In this document: piece by piece, positions 1 through 7,719 of the stretch
How the letters are laid out: the number at the start of each line of letters is the position of its first letter
How positions within the stretch are numbered: position 1 is the first letter of the stretch
Assembly: GCA_021819725.1 (NCBI GenBank)
Contig: JAKAQR010000048.1
Coordinates: 1-17,280, forward strand
Direction of reading: 5' to 3'
Length of the DNA: 17,280 nt
Source: Actinomycetes bacterium
Lineage (GTDB): Bacteria > Actinomycetota > Acidimicrobiia > Acidimicrobiales > Acidimicrobiaceae
Notes under the pieces: generated by a model
The model's database searches: none
What the model was told of the DNA's origin: nothing
What the model saw: the letters and a program-made list of their open reading frames with translations, nothing else
Translations under genes and position numbers: made by a program

Positions 1-155
1 TCGCGCAACGACAGTTCGGCTTCCCGCAACGGCGAGAGTTGTTGACCACCGTCCCTCTCAGCATCTCTGGTACCCTCATCGGCACCTTGTCTCGTGACCT
101 CATACCTCATAGCATACCTCCAAACTGGTAGCGCCTCACTACCAGATTCTCTCAT

Positions 156-872
156 ATGACAGGCTATAGGGTGGTGGATCTAACGAGATTCACATCGAGT
201 GATAGATACGATCAGCTATCTGACCAGGGAGGGAGAATGAAGGGGGGGCTCCCTCTAGTGGAGCCACACCCGTTGCAGTTTGACAATCTCCAACTCGGTA
301 GCGTACTCGCTGGAGCCGAACCAATCTGGTCAACCTCACAACCTGGGATCGTCTTTGAAGCCCTCATCTCTGGTTCTCACATCAGCCCTATCATCTCCCT
401 CGATGGATCGACAAGGCTGGGCACTGTTACGTGCGCATACAGGGATCCCCTTGGTCCACTGCATACGCTGTTGGAACCAGAGACCGCTCGTCACTTTGGT
501 GATGCCTGTATCCCGTTGCTGATCGATACGAGTCACATCTTCTAGATTGCGACCGCCAACGGCCTTGGGCGACTGGATGCAACGCTGGTGAGTCGCTTTA
601 ATGTATCCACGGTGCCGACCCCTACTCCCGAGGAACGTCGGTTGATCACCTCCTCGATTGCAAACACAATTATCGGGGCCTACGCTGGCGTGGAGATTGA
701 CGACGAGGTGCTAGACGGATTGGGAGAACCCCCACCAAGGATCCAGCGCTAGATGCTGACCTCTTCACTTGCAAGAGCCAAGTGGCTGGGGTGTGATCGA
801 GTGAGTGTTGAACACCTGGCAGAGGTGTTGAGTCGTTCTAGGCTTGGCAAGCACGAGAGGAATGGGCTTTGA
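156..872 (+). pseudogene. Decayed Lon-like AAA+ ATPase gene
   Basis: One frame reads through as an AAA+ ATPase of the Lon-like type (the family also found as stand-alone ATPases), with in-frame stops at 543-545 (TAG) and 750-752 (TAG) and a final TGA at 870-872. Recognisable blocks are GSVLAGAEPIW, PGIVFEALISGS, DPLGPLHTLLEPETARHF, then IATANGLGRLDATLVSRF after the first stop (sensor-1 and arginine-finger region), and a helical lid segment after it. The first stop sits where the family usually has a Trp before IATAN. The Walker B acidic pair is lost: the sequence gives LDGSTR where LDEIDK is expected, which fits a one-base deletion at about 404 that is compensated about 30 bases later. I see no Walker A loop upstream, so the 5' part is missing or too eroded. 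The part before about 270 is not clearly family-like, and the ATG at 156 is only where the open stretch begins. No functional protein is expected. Confidence 0.7.
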
Positions 873-941
873 TTTCAGGTGGCTAGGTAGTGTTATCCTT
901 GGGTCACAATCTCTGACATCTCGTTGAACATGCACCTGGCG

Positions 942-975
942 AAGGTGGAGCGGTGAACCCTATGTGATCCACCTC
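942..975 (+). repeat. IS-end motif, copy A
   Basis: A motif with 7-base inverted arms (AGGTGGA at 943-949, TCCACCT at 968-974) around a GCGGTGAACCC core. Closely similar copies occur at 13951-13994 on the plus strand and at about 11685-11725 on the minus strand. Copies A and C lie the same distance upstream of an IS3-type orfA start, so I infer that this is the left end of an insertion sequence. Confidence 0.55.
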
Positions 976-1165
976 TAATGTGAGAAGACTGACCAAAATA
1001 GACATGGGAGGAAATCACATGAAGGGCCAAGTAGCACACGCCAGATCAAGTCATCGCAAAACTTGCTGAAGGCGATCGGCTGTTGAACGAAGTCAAAACC
1101 ATCACTGAGGTAGCGCGGAGATTTGGCATCACCGAGACCATCTGCGGCTCCACATACGACACCAC
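976..1165 (+). pseudogene. IS3-family orfA relic (transposase HTH subunit)
   Basis: A good ribosome site (GGGAGGAAATCAC then ATG at 1019) precedes a broken orfA of the IS3 transposase family, the small HTH protein that precedes the DDE subunit. After MKG the frame is shifted by one extra C, and an in-frame TAG follows at about 1030. The reading frame then gives HTPDQVIAKLAEGDRLLNE and TITEVARRFGITE, the typical recognition-helix region of this family. Similarity stops near 1160 and no orfB is visible. The leader and first codons match a second relic at 11587-11725 on the opposite strand, which lacks both of these lesions, so the shift and the stop are specific to this copy. Confidence 0.7.
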
Positions 1166-1694
1166 TTCGCTACAACGCGGGATTGGATATACAACTCCTA
1201 CTGCCGCCACAGATATCAATAGAACCTTATATAACAATGCTAAATTGATCACTTACAAAACGATCTCAAATAGTGACCGATATATCACGGCTAATAGTAA
1301 ACCATCGTTACGATGGTTTACGAAGTTATAATGGCAGTTTTATTGGCATTTTATGCCAGCAACACACTGACTTAAGCAACTGACAAATATCTACCCGTAA
1401 CGCTCCTCTCGTCTGATACTCCAACGTAAACGCCACTCTAGAAACATCAAGCAGCTGCCAACAACGCCTATTACTCAAACAAATTCAGGACAACTATACC
1501 CAACAACCACCAGCCCAAACGGCATATACCACAATGACCAACCCCTTATCCATCACAACCTCGATTCCACCCTACCCATCGTGCCTATCTATTCCAATTT
1601 CGCCAAAGTATATACGTCCTTCCATCGCCGTGGATATCATTAATACCGCGGAAAACTATTAAGTCAAGAACGCTTCGATACGATAACGCATAGT
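1166..1694 (+). other. Gene-free stretch before the helicase-like ORF
   Basis: No convincing complete gene. It contains the 57-base hairpin repeat at 1299-1355. From about 1400 the plus strand becomes rich in A and C and poor in G, like the following 700-residue gene. In that gene's frame the sequence is open from 1401 to a TAA at 1641-1643 and then open again into the gene. It may therefore hold a former N-terminal part, but I see no start codon with a ribosome site. Confidence 0.5.
1299..1355 (+). repeat. 57-base hairpin repeat, copy 1
   Basis: It begins with a perfect hairpin. The arms reach 11 bases here (GTAAACCATCG at 1297-1307 and CGATGGTTTAC at 1311-1321) with a 3-base loop TTA. Without gaps, the 57 bases match 8524-8580 at about 45 positions by eye. 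The arms are conserved while the loop differs (TTA against CAA). The arrangement resembles subterminal hairpins of IS200/IS605-type elements or extragenic palindromes, but no transposase is seen nearby. Confidence 0.6.
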
Positions 1695-3797
1695 ATGATC
1701 CTAAATAACACGCCAGACCCTCCAATAGAGAGCAGTGATGAAACCCTGAATACCATTCAGCTATCATCATTTGATGCCGCCGTTAGCAACCTATTAACCT
1801 GCGAACAACCAGGACAACTTTGCTTTGGCGTAAGCCTCGATCCGATAGTAGAGGCTACTTTCATCGACCCTATAGCACTCGACACGACGCTCGTAATCTG
1901 CTCCACCACCCGCTCACGAAACGCTTGGCATAGTAGAGGAGTACCCACGTTTCTATTCCAGCATTTTGTGGCCGAACTGGCAGCACATCCATTTTCTCCA
2001 CCTCATCCGTACCAAAAACACGAGCTTCAAGTGAAAGCCCTGCAGATACTCCGGTACGCACTAGCTGAAGCCGGCGATGAACCGCCAGACTCACTGTTCG
2101 ATCCAATCAACCTCCAATGGAAAGAACTCAAAACAGCAATTTCGCGTACCCCAGCCTATTCAGATCGAGCAAAGCAAATCTTTTGGGGAAATCTAGCCCT
2201 TGCTGGTTACCGTGAAATCCTGGACAAATGGAGCGACCAGATGGTTGCTCAGCCCAAAGTCTTACTTAACTACCTTGCACGACAGGGAACGACTAAGGTT
2301 CTCTTTCCGGATGGTGGCCTGCTAACGCAGCCCATGGTCAATCTCATAAAAACACTTCAACAAAACACCTTAAGAGTCCTTGTTACAGGCGACATCCGCA
2401 CAATCAACCCGCTGATAACCTACAAACTGCTTGAAGTACTTGATTCACATGTCCACGAGATCGCGTTCAGCCAACGACCGCAGCCTATCCTCGACTTCCT
2501 TAATAAAATAGCTGCAGATACCCACCCGGGATCACTCCCACTACGATCACTGACACTTAAATCACCGCAATGCACGATCCAGACCTTTCAAGAACGAGCG
2601 AACCTCGTCGATCAACTCGGAATAACCCTAGCCAACACCCCTGGGTTAACCCCAACATCACTTCAACAGCATCAGCACGAGGAATTAGAAGATGTCCGTA
2701 TGTTCAACATCGGCGATGTTACGGGCAAAACGATCCTTATAGTGACCCCTACCAAGGCAGAGGCCAGAATTCTCGCTGGGGAGTTACGCAACTATATAGA
2801 CGAAACCGTCAAGGTCTTAGGGCAAGTCGAATTATGGCGGAACAAGATCGAGGATCTCTGCGTACTCTTCGATCCGTTGCAGGAACACGGATGGACATAC
2901 AACCCCTTCCCATTCAAAACTCAAAGTGAGAAGGCAATATCGATCATTGTCGAAGGTTTATGGAACACTGCAGATACGAATCATATCCTTCCACAATGGA
3001 TCAACAAACTGCTGGTGGAAGCCAACAGCAGACTCGACCCTCAGCCTATGATAGAACAACCAACCGCAACAATTCCAAAAACTCGTTATAACACACTCAT
3101 CAATGCGATAATCTTGCAACTCCAACAAAACCAACGCAACAACTCGGAAGCCGAAAGCGCCTTGCTTAAGCATATCTGTGACGTACTTTTCAAGTACGCG
3201 AATGCCATCAACTCCGATGACACACCGCAACAACTAGCGAAGCTAATCGAAATTGCGGATCAAGCCATTGATCTCAGGCTCCCGGGAGCCCAGCAAGAAT
3301 ACAATGGAGAACAACCCTGGTACCCAACCGCTAAACGCATCAGATCCCTCGGAACCTCAAGACACGACATCATCCTACATCTACAATATCGTCTATCCGC
3401 GAGACCCTACAGCACGAAACTATACCGCTCCGAGGACAAAGCAAATATCTATATCAGCCACATTCAGCGGGAAGGGAACGACAGAGCCGACCACGTGATA
3501 ATAGCTCGTACTCTCCCAACTCATATGCCGAAGCACGCTAACAATAATCTTGATAGAAACCATGATGCAAACGAATATACAATGATCTACCGTGCCATCT
3601 CAGCAGCACTTGAATCCTGCCAGCTTCTCCTACTGGGGGAACGTCCTATTCTACCCATTCCACTTTCGCAACAAATCTCGCAGCTGGAGAACGAAATACA
3701 GCAAGCAATTACGAATCAATATCCGCATGAACACATTGACATGCTTCGACAATGGCTCGAAGAGATGACTGCTAAGTTCACCCCCAAATATGAATAG
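1695..3797 (+). CDS. Degenerate UvrD-like (SF1) helicase homologue, probably ATPase-dead
   Basis: A long open frame of 700 residues. I do not recognise it outright, but its order of blocks follows UvrD/Rep helicases. KVLFPDGGLLTQPMVNLI (201-218) sits where motif II (VDEAQD) is expected. VLVTGDIRTI (228-237) resembles motif III (VVGDPDQSI), followed by a region like the motif IV entry (AFSQRPQPILDFLNKI). ILIVTPTKAEARILAGEL (347-364) resembles the start of domain 2A. IYISHIQREGNDRADHVII (585-603) resembles motif V. MIYRAISAALESCQLLL (630-646) resembles motif VI without its arginine finger. No Walker A loop is present, and the DE and Q residues are missing. If correct, this is an inactivated helicase that may serve as a binding or structural partner. 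No ribosome site is evident before ATG 1695, and the frame is open back to a TAA at 1641. Coding bias is strong for A and C. It stands alone, with no co-directional partner. Confidence 0.5.
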   Translation: MILNNTPDPPIESSDETLNTIQLSSFDAAVSNLLTCEQPGQLCFGVSLDPIVEATFIDPIALDTTLVICSTTRSRNAWHSRGVPTFLFQHFVAELAAHPFSPPHPYQKHELQVKALQILRYALAEAGDEPPDSLFDPINLQWKELKTAISRTPAYSDRAKQIFWGNLALAGYREILDKWSDQMVAQPKVLLNYLARQGTTKVLFPDGGLLTQPMVNLIKTLQQNTLRVLVTGDIRTINPLITYKLLEVLDSHVHEIAFSQRPQPILDFLNKIAADTHPGSLPLRSLTLKSPQCTIQTFQERANLVDQLGITLANTPGLTPTSLQQHQHEELEDVRMFNIGDVTGKTILIVTPTKAEARILAGELRNYIDETVKVLGQVELWRNKIEDLCVLFDPLQEHGWTYNPFPFKTQSEKAISIIVEGLWNTADTNHILPQWINKLLVEANSRLDPQPMIEQPTATIPKTRYNTLINAIILQLQQNQRNNSEAESALLKHICDVLFKYANAINSDDTPQQLAKLIEIADQAIDLRLPGAQQEYNGEQPWYPTAKRIRSLGTSRHDIILHLQYRLSARPYSTKLYRSEDKANIYISHIQREGNDRADHVIIARTLPTHMPKHANNNLDRNHDANEYTMIYRAISAALESCQLLLLGERPILPIPLSQQISQLENEIQQAITNQYPHEHIDMLRQWLEEMTAKFTPKYE

Positions 3798-3963
3798 GTT
3801 TTACATCGTTGCTGTTTGCAGCTACTCTTAACTTTTCAAAACACCTCGCAATCGTGAAGGCCTCAACATCGCAACCGTGGGAGCTTTTGCGGCCACCTCG
3901 ATGACATCGGAATCTATCCAAATCACATGAATAGGGAGTCTCGTCTAAACACTAGCCCAGCAC

Positions 3964-3984
3964 GTGTAAGCGTAACGCTCACAC
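3964..3984. repeat. 21-base near-perfect palindrome
   Basis: GTGTAAGCGTAACGCTCACAC: arms GTGT/ACAC and AGCGT/ACGCT around a central A, with one mismatched pair. It has no T-run, so a simple intrinsic terminator is unlikely. It could be a protein-binding site or an RNA hairpin between the convergent genes. Confidence 0.5.
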
Positions 3985-4121
3985 TCGCAGTCCAAACTAA
4001 CGCTACGAATTCGACGTAGATTATTTCCGCCATGTACAACTGACACTGCTATGTAAATAACCGAAAGGAGTGACACCCATATTTTTGCGGTTACAGGAAA
4101 CAACAATATACAAGTCGGCTT

Positions 4122-4151
4122 GAGTGGTATGGCGATTCCATCGCCTCACTC
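4122..4151 (-). terminator. Hairpin just past the recombinase operon
   Basis: Inverted arms GAGTG and GGCGAT pair with ATCGCC and CACTC around a TCC loop, with a small internal bulge. It lies 24 bases beyond the last stop of the minus-strand operon, the usual place for a transcription end. No U-tract follows on the minus strand, so it may be a terminator only in the broad sense, or a 3'-end stabilising hairpin. Confidence 0.45.
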
Positions 4152-4174
4152 GAACGACAACAATCGCGGTCTCA

Positions 4175-4861
4175 TCAACGCGCGAGTCTGACAATAGCAC
4201 TGCGCGCCTGATGACTCAACTCCTGCTCAACTAGGCTCCAAAAACCTCTTACAGCCTCACTGTAGACTGCCGCGAGTTCATCTGTAACCGAATTCAACCG
4301 GTCGTCGGGATGTGCATTCGGTGAGCGAAAATATGCCCGTAAGTACTCCCAATGCTCGCTATAGTTCTCAGCAACCACCATCGCACCGGTCCGCTTTAGC
4401 GTTGTTAGCGAAACATTCACTTGGTCCGCCCAGGCCATACCTAGCAGCTTGAGACGCCTACGCACCTCTGGCTGCACCTTCTGGCTAAGTACGAGAGCCA
4501 CATAACCCTTTGCACGGAATTCAGACATGGTGCGCGTCCGAGTTGCGAATTGTCCGAGCAGCTCAGCAATGACTACGGCCTCCGCCGGTCGCAGCGAGAA
4601 ACTTCGGTCGCGACTACCGGTAAATACAATCAGCTTCTCATCCTCTAAACGAGCTTTTACCAGGTCGGTGCCTCCAAGATAAAACACACAGCACCACACG
4701 GCAAGACCGTCAAGGCCGCTTTCCTGGAGCACCGAATGCACCACAGGCCAAGCCTGCTTCGGAATCGTCGTCAGACCTTCCCGCCTCGGCTTGCGGCTCG
4801 ACACCCTGGTGCGGGTGGCAATTTTTCCTGCCCTCTTGCCCCGGTACTGGCCACTACTCAC
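4175..4861 (-). CDS. Degenerate tyrosine-recombinase-like protein (last gene of operon)
   Basis: A protein of 228 residues if it starts at GTG 4861. I chose that start because GTGAGTAG overlaps the preceding stop by eight bases, exactly as at the two upstream junctions; the frame itself is open to a GTG at 4885. The layout suggests the catalytic domain of a tyrosine recombinase: FYLGGTDLVKARLEDEKLIVF (residues about 60-80), then a TGSRDRSFSLR strand turn, then SLTTLKRTGAMVVAE (about 151-165) where the LRHT box lies, and a late Tyr in DELAAVY. The first catalytic Arg (GLR) is replaced (GGTD), and the final LGH box is not visible. It is probably not a catalyst by itself. It may be a partner of the larger recombinase encoded just upstream, or a diverged unrelated protein. 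A hairpin follows the gene. Confidence 0.5.
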   Translation of the reverse strand: MSSGQYRGKRAGKIATRTRVSSRKPRREGLTTIPKQAWPVVHSVLQESGLDGLAVWCCVFYLGGTDLVKARLEDEKLIVFTGSRDRSFSLRPAEAVVIAELLGQFATRTRTMSEFRAKGYVALVLSQKVQPEVRRRLKLLGMAWADQVNVSLTTLKRTGAMVVAENYSEHWEYLRAYFRSPNAHPDDRLNSVTDELAAVYSEAVRGFWSLVEQELSHQARSAIVRLAR

Positions 4862-6632
4862 GACGGTCGCCGTGTTCAGGTACACCGATCAACTCACCCA
4901 GCGCTGTGCGCACAAAAGCCTGCATCGCGATCGCCTCGGTCGCGCCAACCTGCGTATAGGCCAAATCTGAAGCAGCGACCTCGTGACCCAAGACGCGGGC
5001 AATTGTGGGGTCCGGTGCATTCCATCGGATGACATCCGCAATTGCCTTTCTGACAAAATATGCTAATCGATCGGGAATTGCAGGTCTTGCTATTTCATTC
5101 GAGCCCAAAGGCTTAGTCTGCCAAGCCTCTCGCACTTCGCCGCAGGCCTGGCGGGCCAACTCATCAGGGCGAGACACTCCGTCATTATCTACTCCAAAGT
5201 GTTCGGCACCTACTCCGAGCGCCATCAGGCCGGACTCAGGGAAAACGGCCTCTCGAGACCCAGTTTTACCAAACGCGCGCGGAACCACCACGATCAAACC
5301 GTGGTCACAAGGAATGAGGCTTGACATCAACGGATAAGACTCCTGGGGACGTAGACCGCCAAGCCACAGCGAAATCCAGGATCGCAACAGACGAGGATCT
5401 CGCCCAATTTCGCCCAGCAGATCGCAACCGAAGCAGAATATCCGCGAGAGCTCCCCGACCTCGAGCTGCTGGAGATCATCTTCAACCACTGCTGGACCCA
5501 AGCGCCATCGCTTTGGAAGAGGCCAGAGGAACCCCTCGACGATGCACCCATACCGTGATGGGAAAAGATGGTCGTTGACAAACTCTCGGAGTGCAGGAAC
5601 GCCCGCGTAAACCGAATCCCAACCAGCGCCAACCAGAGCAGTTTCGGCTTCGCTGGTTGGCCTAGGAAAACGCTCACCGAGGTCGCGCATAAGACGTTCC
5701 TGACAGATCCTCTTGTAACGCAATTCAAGAACTACTTGAAAGTTTTGGAGCGCTCTCTCCGGAATCGTGAAACCAGAGAGATCGGCTGCTGATGCAGAGA
5801 GCGGGCCTCCGGCCAGGCATCGCAGATCTAGTCCATGATCTTTGCAGGCATCCACTAGCTGCTCCACGGCACCAAGAAACCTCCTGAAAGCTTCCCAACG
5901 GCTATCGCCAGCTTCGAACTGCCAAAACTGCGTGCACACTGCGAGCGCGACCGAAAGTCGATTCGATTCGGCTATGCGCCTGATCCCTTTCACCCCAAAG
6001 GCTGCATAGAACTGCCGGAGCCTCGGCTCCTCAAAATCCAACGTGTCGATCCCAAGCCGATCTGCACTCGACTTCTGGATCAAGATCGCCAGCTGCTCAT
6101 TTTCGAGTTCGACTTCGTCTACAGATTCGCCCCAAGTATCCACCAAGTCCACATGTACGTCGGGATGAGAAACGCGCGGCGTCCCACTATGAGACAGCAT
6201 TGCGGCAAGGTCGATGATCGAATTCCAATACGCATATTGAAACTCCGTTGTTGGCCATAACCCCCGCAACACAGCCTCTCGGTCACCAGCTGCCTCAGCG
6301 TAGGGCACCAAGGCATATATAGCGCCAGTTAGCTTTTTTAGCTGCACCTCTGCTTCATAGCTAGGATAACGAAAAATAGCTATCGCCCGCTGCTCGCTCT
6401 TAGCGCGAGCAGCCGTGGGGATCATTGCGAAACGCAGTCCGTGCGCATGTGCCAGACTTTTCATCCCTGCTGAGAGCCATGCTTTTGCAAGCGGATCGCA
6501 TGGCAAGGTGTCCCACTCCTTGGAAGACATATTTAGCAACTGCCTATATGCAGGCAAATTATAGGCTGTCACAATCTCAGCAACCTTTTCACTTAGAGCT
6601 TTCTGGCGTGCCTCAGTTTCGCGTTTACGCAT
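4854..6632 (-). CDS. Large tyrosine recombinase / integrase-like protein
   Basis: A protein of 592 residues. The C-terminal part carries the signature of a tyrosine recombinase, which cuts and rejoins DNA at specific sites through a tyrosyl-DNA link. R428 is in LWLGGLRPQES, a K456 turn occurs in FGKTGSREAVF, YFVRK (525-529) has R528 at the HxxR box with Tyr in place of His, and VLGH (H550) is followed by Y559 in DLAYTQV as the likely nucleophile. The N-terminal ~400 residues are unusually long for an integrase and are not recognised; they are largely helical with many Leu, Ala and Arg. Translation is coupled on both sides: ATGCGTAA overlaps the upstream stop, and its own stop lies in GTGAGTAG. 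The excisionase-like first gene supports a role in integration and excision of a mobile element. The catalytic set appears complete apart from the His-to-Tyr change, so activity is plausible. Confidence 0.65.
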   Translation of the reverse strand: MRKRETEARQKALSEKVAEIVTAYNLPAYRQLLNMSSKEWDTLPCDPLAKAWLSAGMKSLAHAHGLRFAMIPTAARAKSEQRAIAIFRYPSYEAEVQLKKLTGAIYALVPYAEAAGDREAVLRGLWPTTEFQYAYWNSIIDLAAMLSHSGTPRVSHPDVHVDLVDTWGESVDEVELENEQLAILIQKSSADRLGIDTLDFEEPRLRQFYAAFGVKGIRRIAESNRLSVALAVCTQFWQFEAGDSRWEAFRRFLGAVEQLVDACKDHGLDLRCLAGGPLSASAADLSGFTIPERALQNFQVVLELRYKRICQERLMRDLGERFPRPTSEAETALVGAGWDSVYAGVPALREFVNDHLFPSRYGCIVEGFLWPLPKRWRLGPAVVEDDLQQLEVGELSRIFCFGCDLLGEIGRDPRLLRSWISLWLGGLRPQESYPLMSSLIPCDHGLIVVVPRAFGKTGSREAVFPESGLMALGVGAEHFGVDNDGVSRPDELARQACGEVREAWQTKPLGSNEIARPAIPDRLAYFVRKAIADVIRWNAPDPTIARVLGHEVAASDLAYTQVGATEAIAMQAFVRTALGELIGVPEHGDRRE

Positions 6633-7080
6633 TCAGCCTCCGAAGGAAAATGCCCCGAAAATCGAATTCGATGTAGACCTCAAATGCCCCAGTGCGCCAC
6701 AACCCGAGCTCAAGAAGGAGTGTCTCCTTGATCGCACGAAGACACCGTTGACGCTCCAGCGGAAAAATGTCGACGGGTAATTTTGTGCGCGGTCCGAGAT
6801 AGATCCACGCCTCACTTCGGCAATTTGCTTCACCAGAACCCGTTGACCTGCTGGGGAAGACGATCTCATCCGTATCGTGAGGCAAATTCTCAGACGGCAG
6901 CAATACGAGCCCATCACCATGCCTACGGCCCAAGTAGAAATCCGACCTTGGAATGCCCGAACGGCCAAGGAAGCCGATTCCCACCCGACGATCCCGATTC
7001 ACGCGACGTACACAGGAGTAACGAAAATTACATAATGTCGACCGACCGATCTCGACCTGGGTGCTGCCGCGTTCAAGCAC
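6625..7080 (-). CDS. Unrecognised protein, second gene of recombinase operon
   Basis: A protein of 151 residues from GTG 7080. I prefer this start because GTGCTTGA overlaps the stop of the preceding gene by eight bases, the same geometry as the next two junctions; a GTG at 7089 is also possible. I do not recognise the family. The N-terminal third (RRVNRDRRVGIGFLGRSGIP then LGRRHGDGLVLLP) has the strand-turn-strand look of AbrB/SpoVT-type swapped-hairpin DNA-binding domains, but this is only a pattern resemblance. The second half has alternating strands and a short helix (RCLRAIKETLLLELGLW) and ends FRGIFLRRLNA. It is rich in Arg. Its place between an HTH gene and a recombinase suggests an accessory DNA-binding or directionality role; this is inference. 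Confidence 0.6.
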   Translation of the reverse strand: MLERGSTQVEIGRSTLCNFRYSCVRRVNRDRRVGIGFLGRSGIPRSDFYLGRRHGDGLVLLPSENLPHDTDEIVFPSRSTGSGEANCRSEAWIYLGPRTKLPVDIFPLERQRCLRAIKETLLLELGLWRTGAFEVYIEFDFRGIFLRRLNA

Positions 7081-7309
7081 TTGGCACACCTGCTCTCTCG
7101 CCCGCAGCCCACTTTAGAAGAGCATCACGTGAGAAGCGCCAGTGGCCACTAGGGGTCCGATTGGCGGGAATAATTGCACTTCGTGCCAAAATTTGCACAT
7201 GCGTCCTTGAACATTGCAGCATGGCCGCCGCCTGATCGCTCGTCAAAATCGGGGGAAATTCCCCTACAGCCACTCTTCCCAAACGAGAAACGTTCATAAT
7301 AAGTTCCAT
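7073..7309 (-). CDS. Excisionase-like helix-turn-helix protein, first gene of recombinase operon
   Basis: A small DNA-binding protein of the excisionase/MerR-like HTH type. LTSDQAAAMLQCSRTHVQIL is the helix-turn-helix, followed by the wing ANRTPSGHWRFSRDALLKW, which is the family hallmark. Length is 78 residues from ATG 7309. ATG 7297, preceded by GGAA, would give 74, and the open frame extends to a GTG at 7339. Such proteins steer tyrosine recombinases towards excision or repress the operon. It overlaps the next gene by eight bases and heads a four-gene transcript running to 4175. The upstream region holds an almost palindromic ATTGCATTGCAAT at 7387-7399, a possible operator. Confidence 0.75.
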   Translation of the reverse strand: MELIMNVSRLGRVAVGEFPPILTSDQAAAMLQCSRTHVQILARSAIIPANRTPSGHWRFSRDALLKWAAGERAGVPSA

Positions 7310-7668
7310 GGTCAAGCTATCGGCAGACCTTGTGCACACCCTTAGCGCATTTCCGAATTTGTACTTTGACTTGCTGTTTTCGTGTATTGCATTGCAATAT
7401 CATCTACACACACGCCTAATCACGCGTGCGATTCCAACCACTTCGGCTTCTTCCGGCAGAGTCCTGCGACCGCTTGTAAACCGTACCGCTTCCTCTAATA
7501 ATCGTCGCTTCACACTCGACATCACAATCGTCACCTGGCACACAAACCGCTGCATACGGACGGGGGCACACGATCTCCATCGTAATTCGTGCCATCACCT
7601 TCCAAAATGCTCGCGAACCAAATCAATGAACTAGCAGCGGCCAACCTTGACGTTCATGCACATGGACT
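7310..7668. promoter_or_regulatory. Divergent control region between recombinase operon and HTH regulator
   Basis: This region separates two divergently transcribed units and must hold their promoters. I see ATTGCATTGCAAT (7387-7399, nearly self-complementary), a plus-strand TTGACT at about 7375 and a plus-strand TTGACG at 7648-7653. I cannot pair either hexamer convincingly with a -10 box. A short minus-strand ORF (7416-7595) lies inside and is listed separately with low confidence. Confidence 0.4.
7416..7595 (-). CDS. Possible small Cys-containing protein
   Basis: A 59-codon frame from ATG 7595 with GGAAGG directly before it, although the spacing to the ATG (2 bases) is shorter than usual. 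The protein MARITMEIVCPRPYAAVCVP continues with two more Cys (CDVEC) and ends in an Arg/Ser-rich tail. It runs in the same direction as the recombinase operon, about 100 bases upstream of it. No family is recognised and it may be spurious. Support is only the ribosome-site-like string and a plausible composition. Confidence 0.25.
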   Translation of the reverse strand: MARITMEIVCPRPYAAVCVPGDDCDVECEATIIRGSGTVYKRSQDSAGRSRSGWNRTRD

Positions 7669-7719
7669 ATGCACAATACACTGCTCGCTTTAATAAGGGA
7701 AAATACTAGATTGTGTTGC

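Larger units (their letters stand above)
3798..4174 (+). other. Intergenic region between convergent genes
   Basis: It lies between the ends of two convergent genes and holds no convincing ORF. Two dyads stand out (3964-3984 and 4122-4151). A strong ribosome-site-like string (GAAAGGAGTGACACCC at about 4062-4077) is not followed by ATG, GTG or TTG. It may be what is left of a deleted gene start. Confidence 0.5.

Noticed and set aside
247..265. GGCTCC / GGAGCC hairpin with a 7-base loop
   Set aside because: It lies inside the decayed ATPase frame and has no T-run. A chance or relic dyad is the simplest view.
4080..4190. Short frame starting at ATT after AAAGGAGTGACACCC
   Set aside because: ATT starts are very rare, the product would be about 36 residues without a recognisable feature, and it runs into the convergent gene end.
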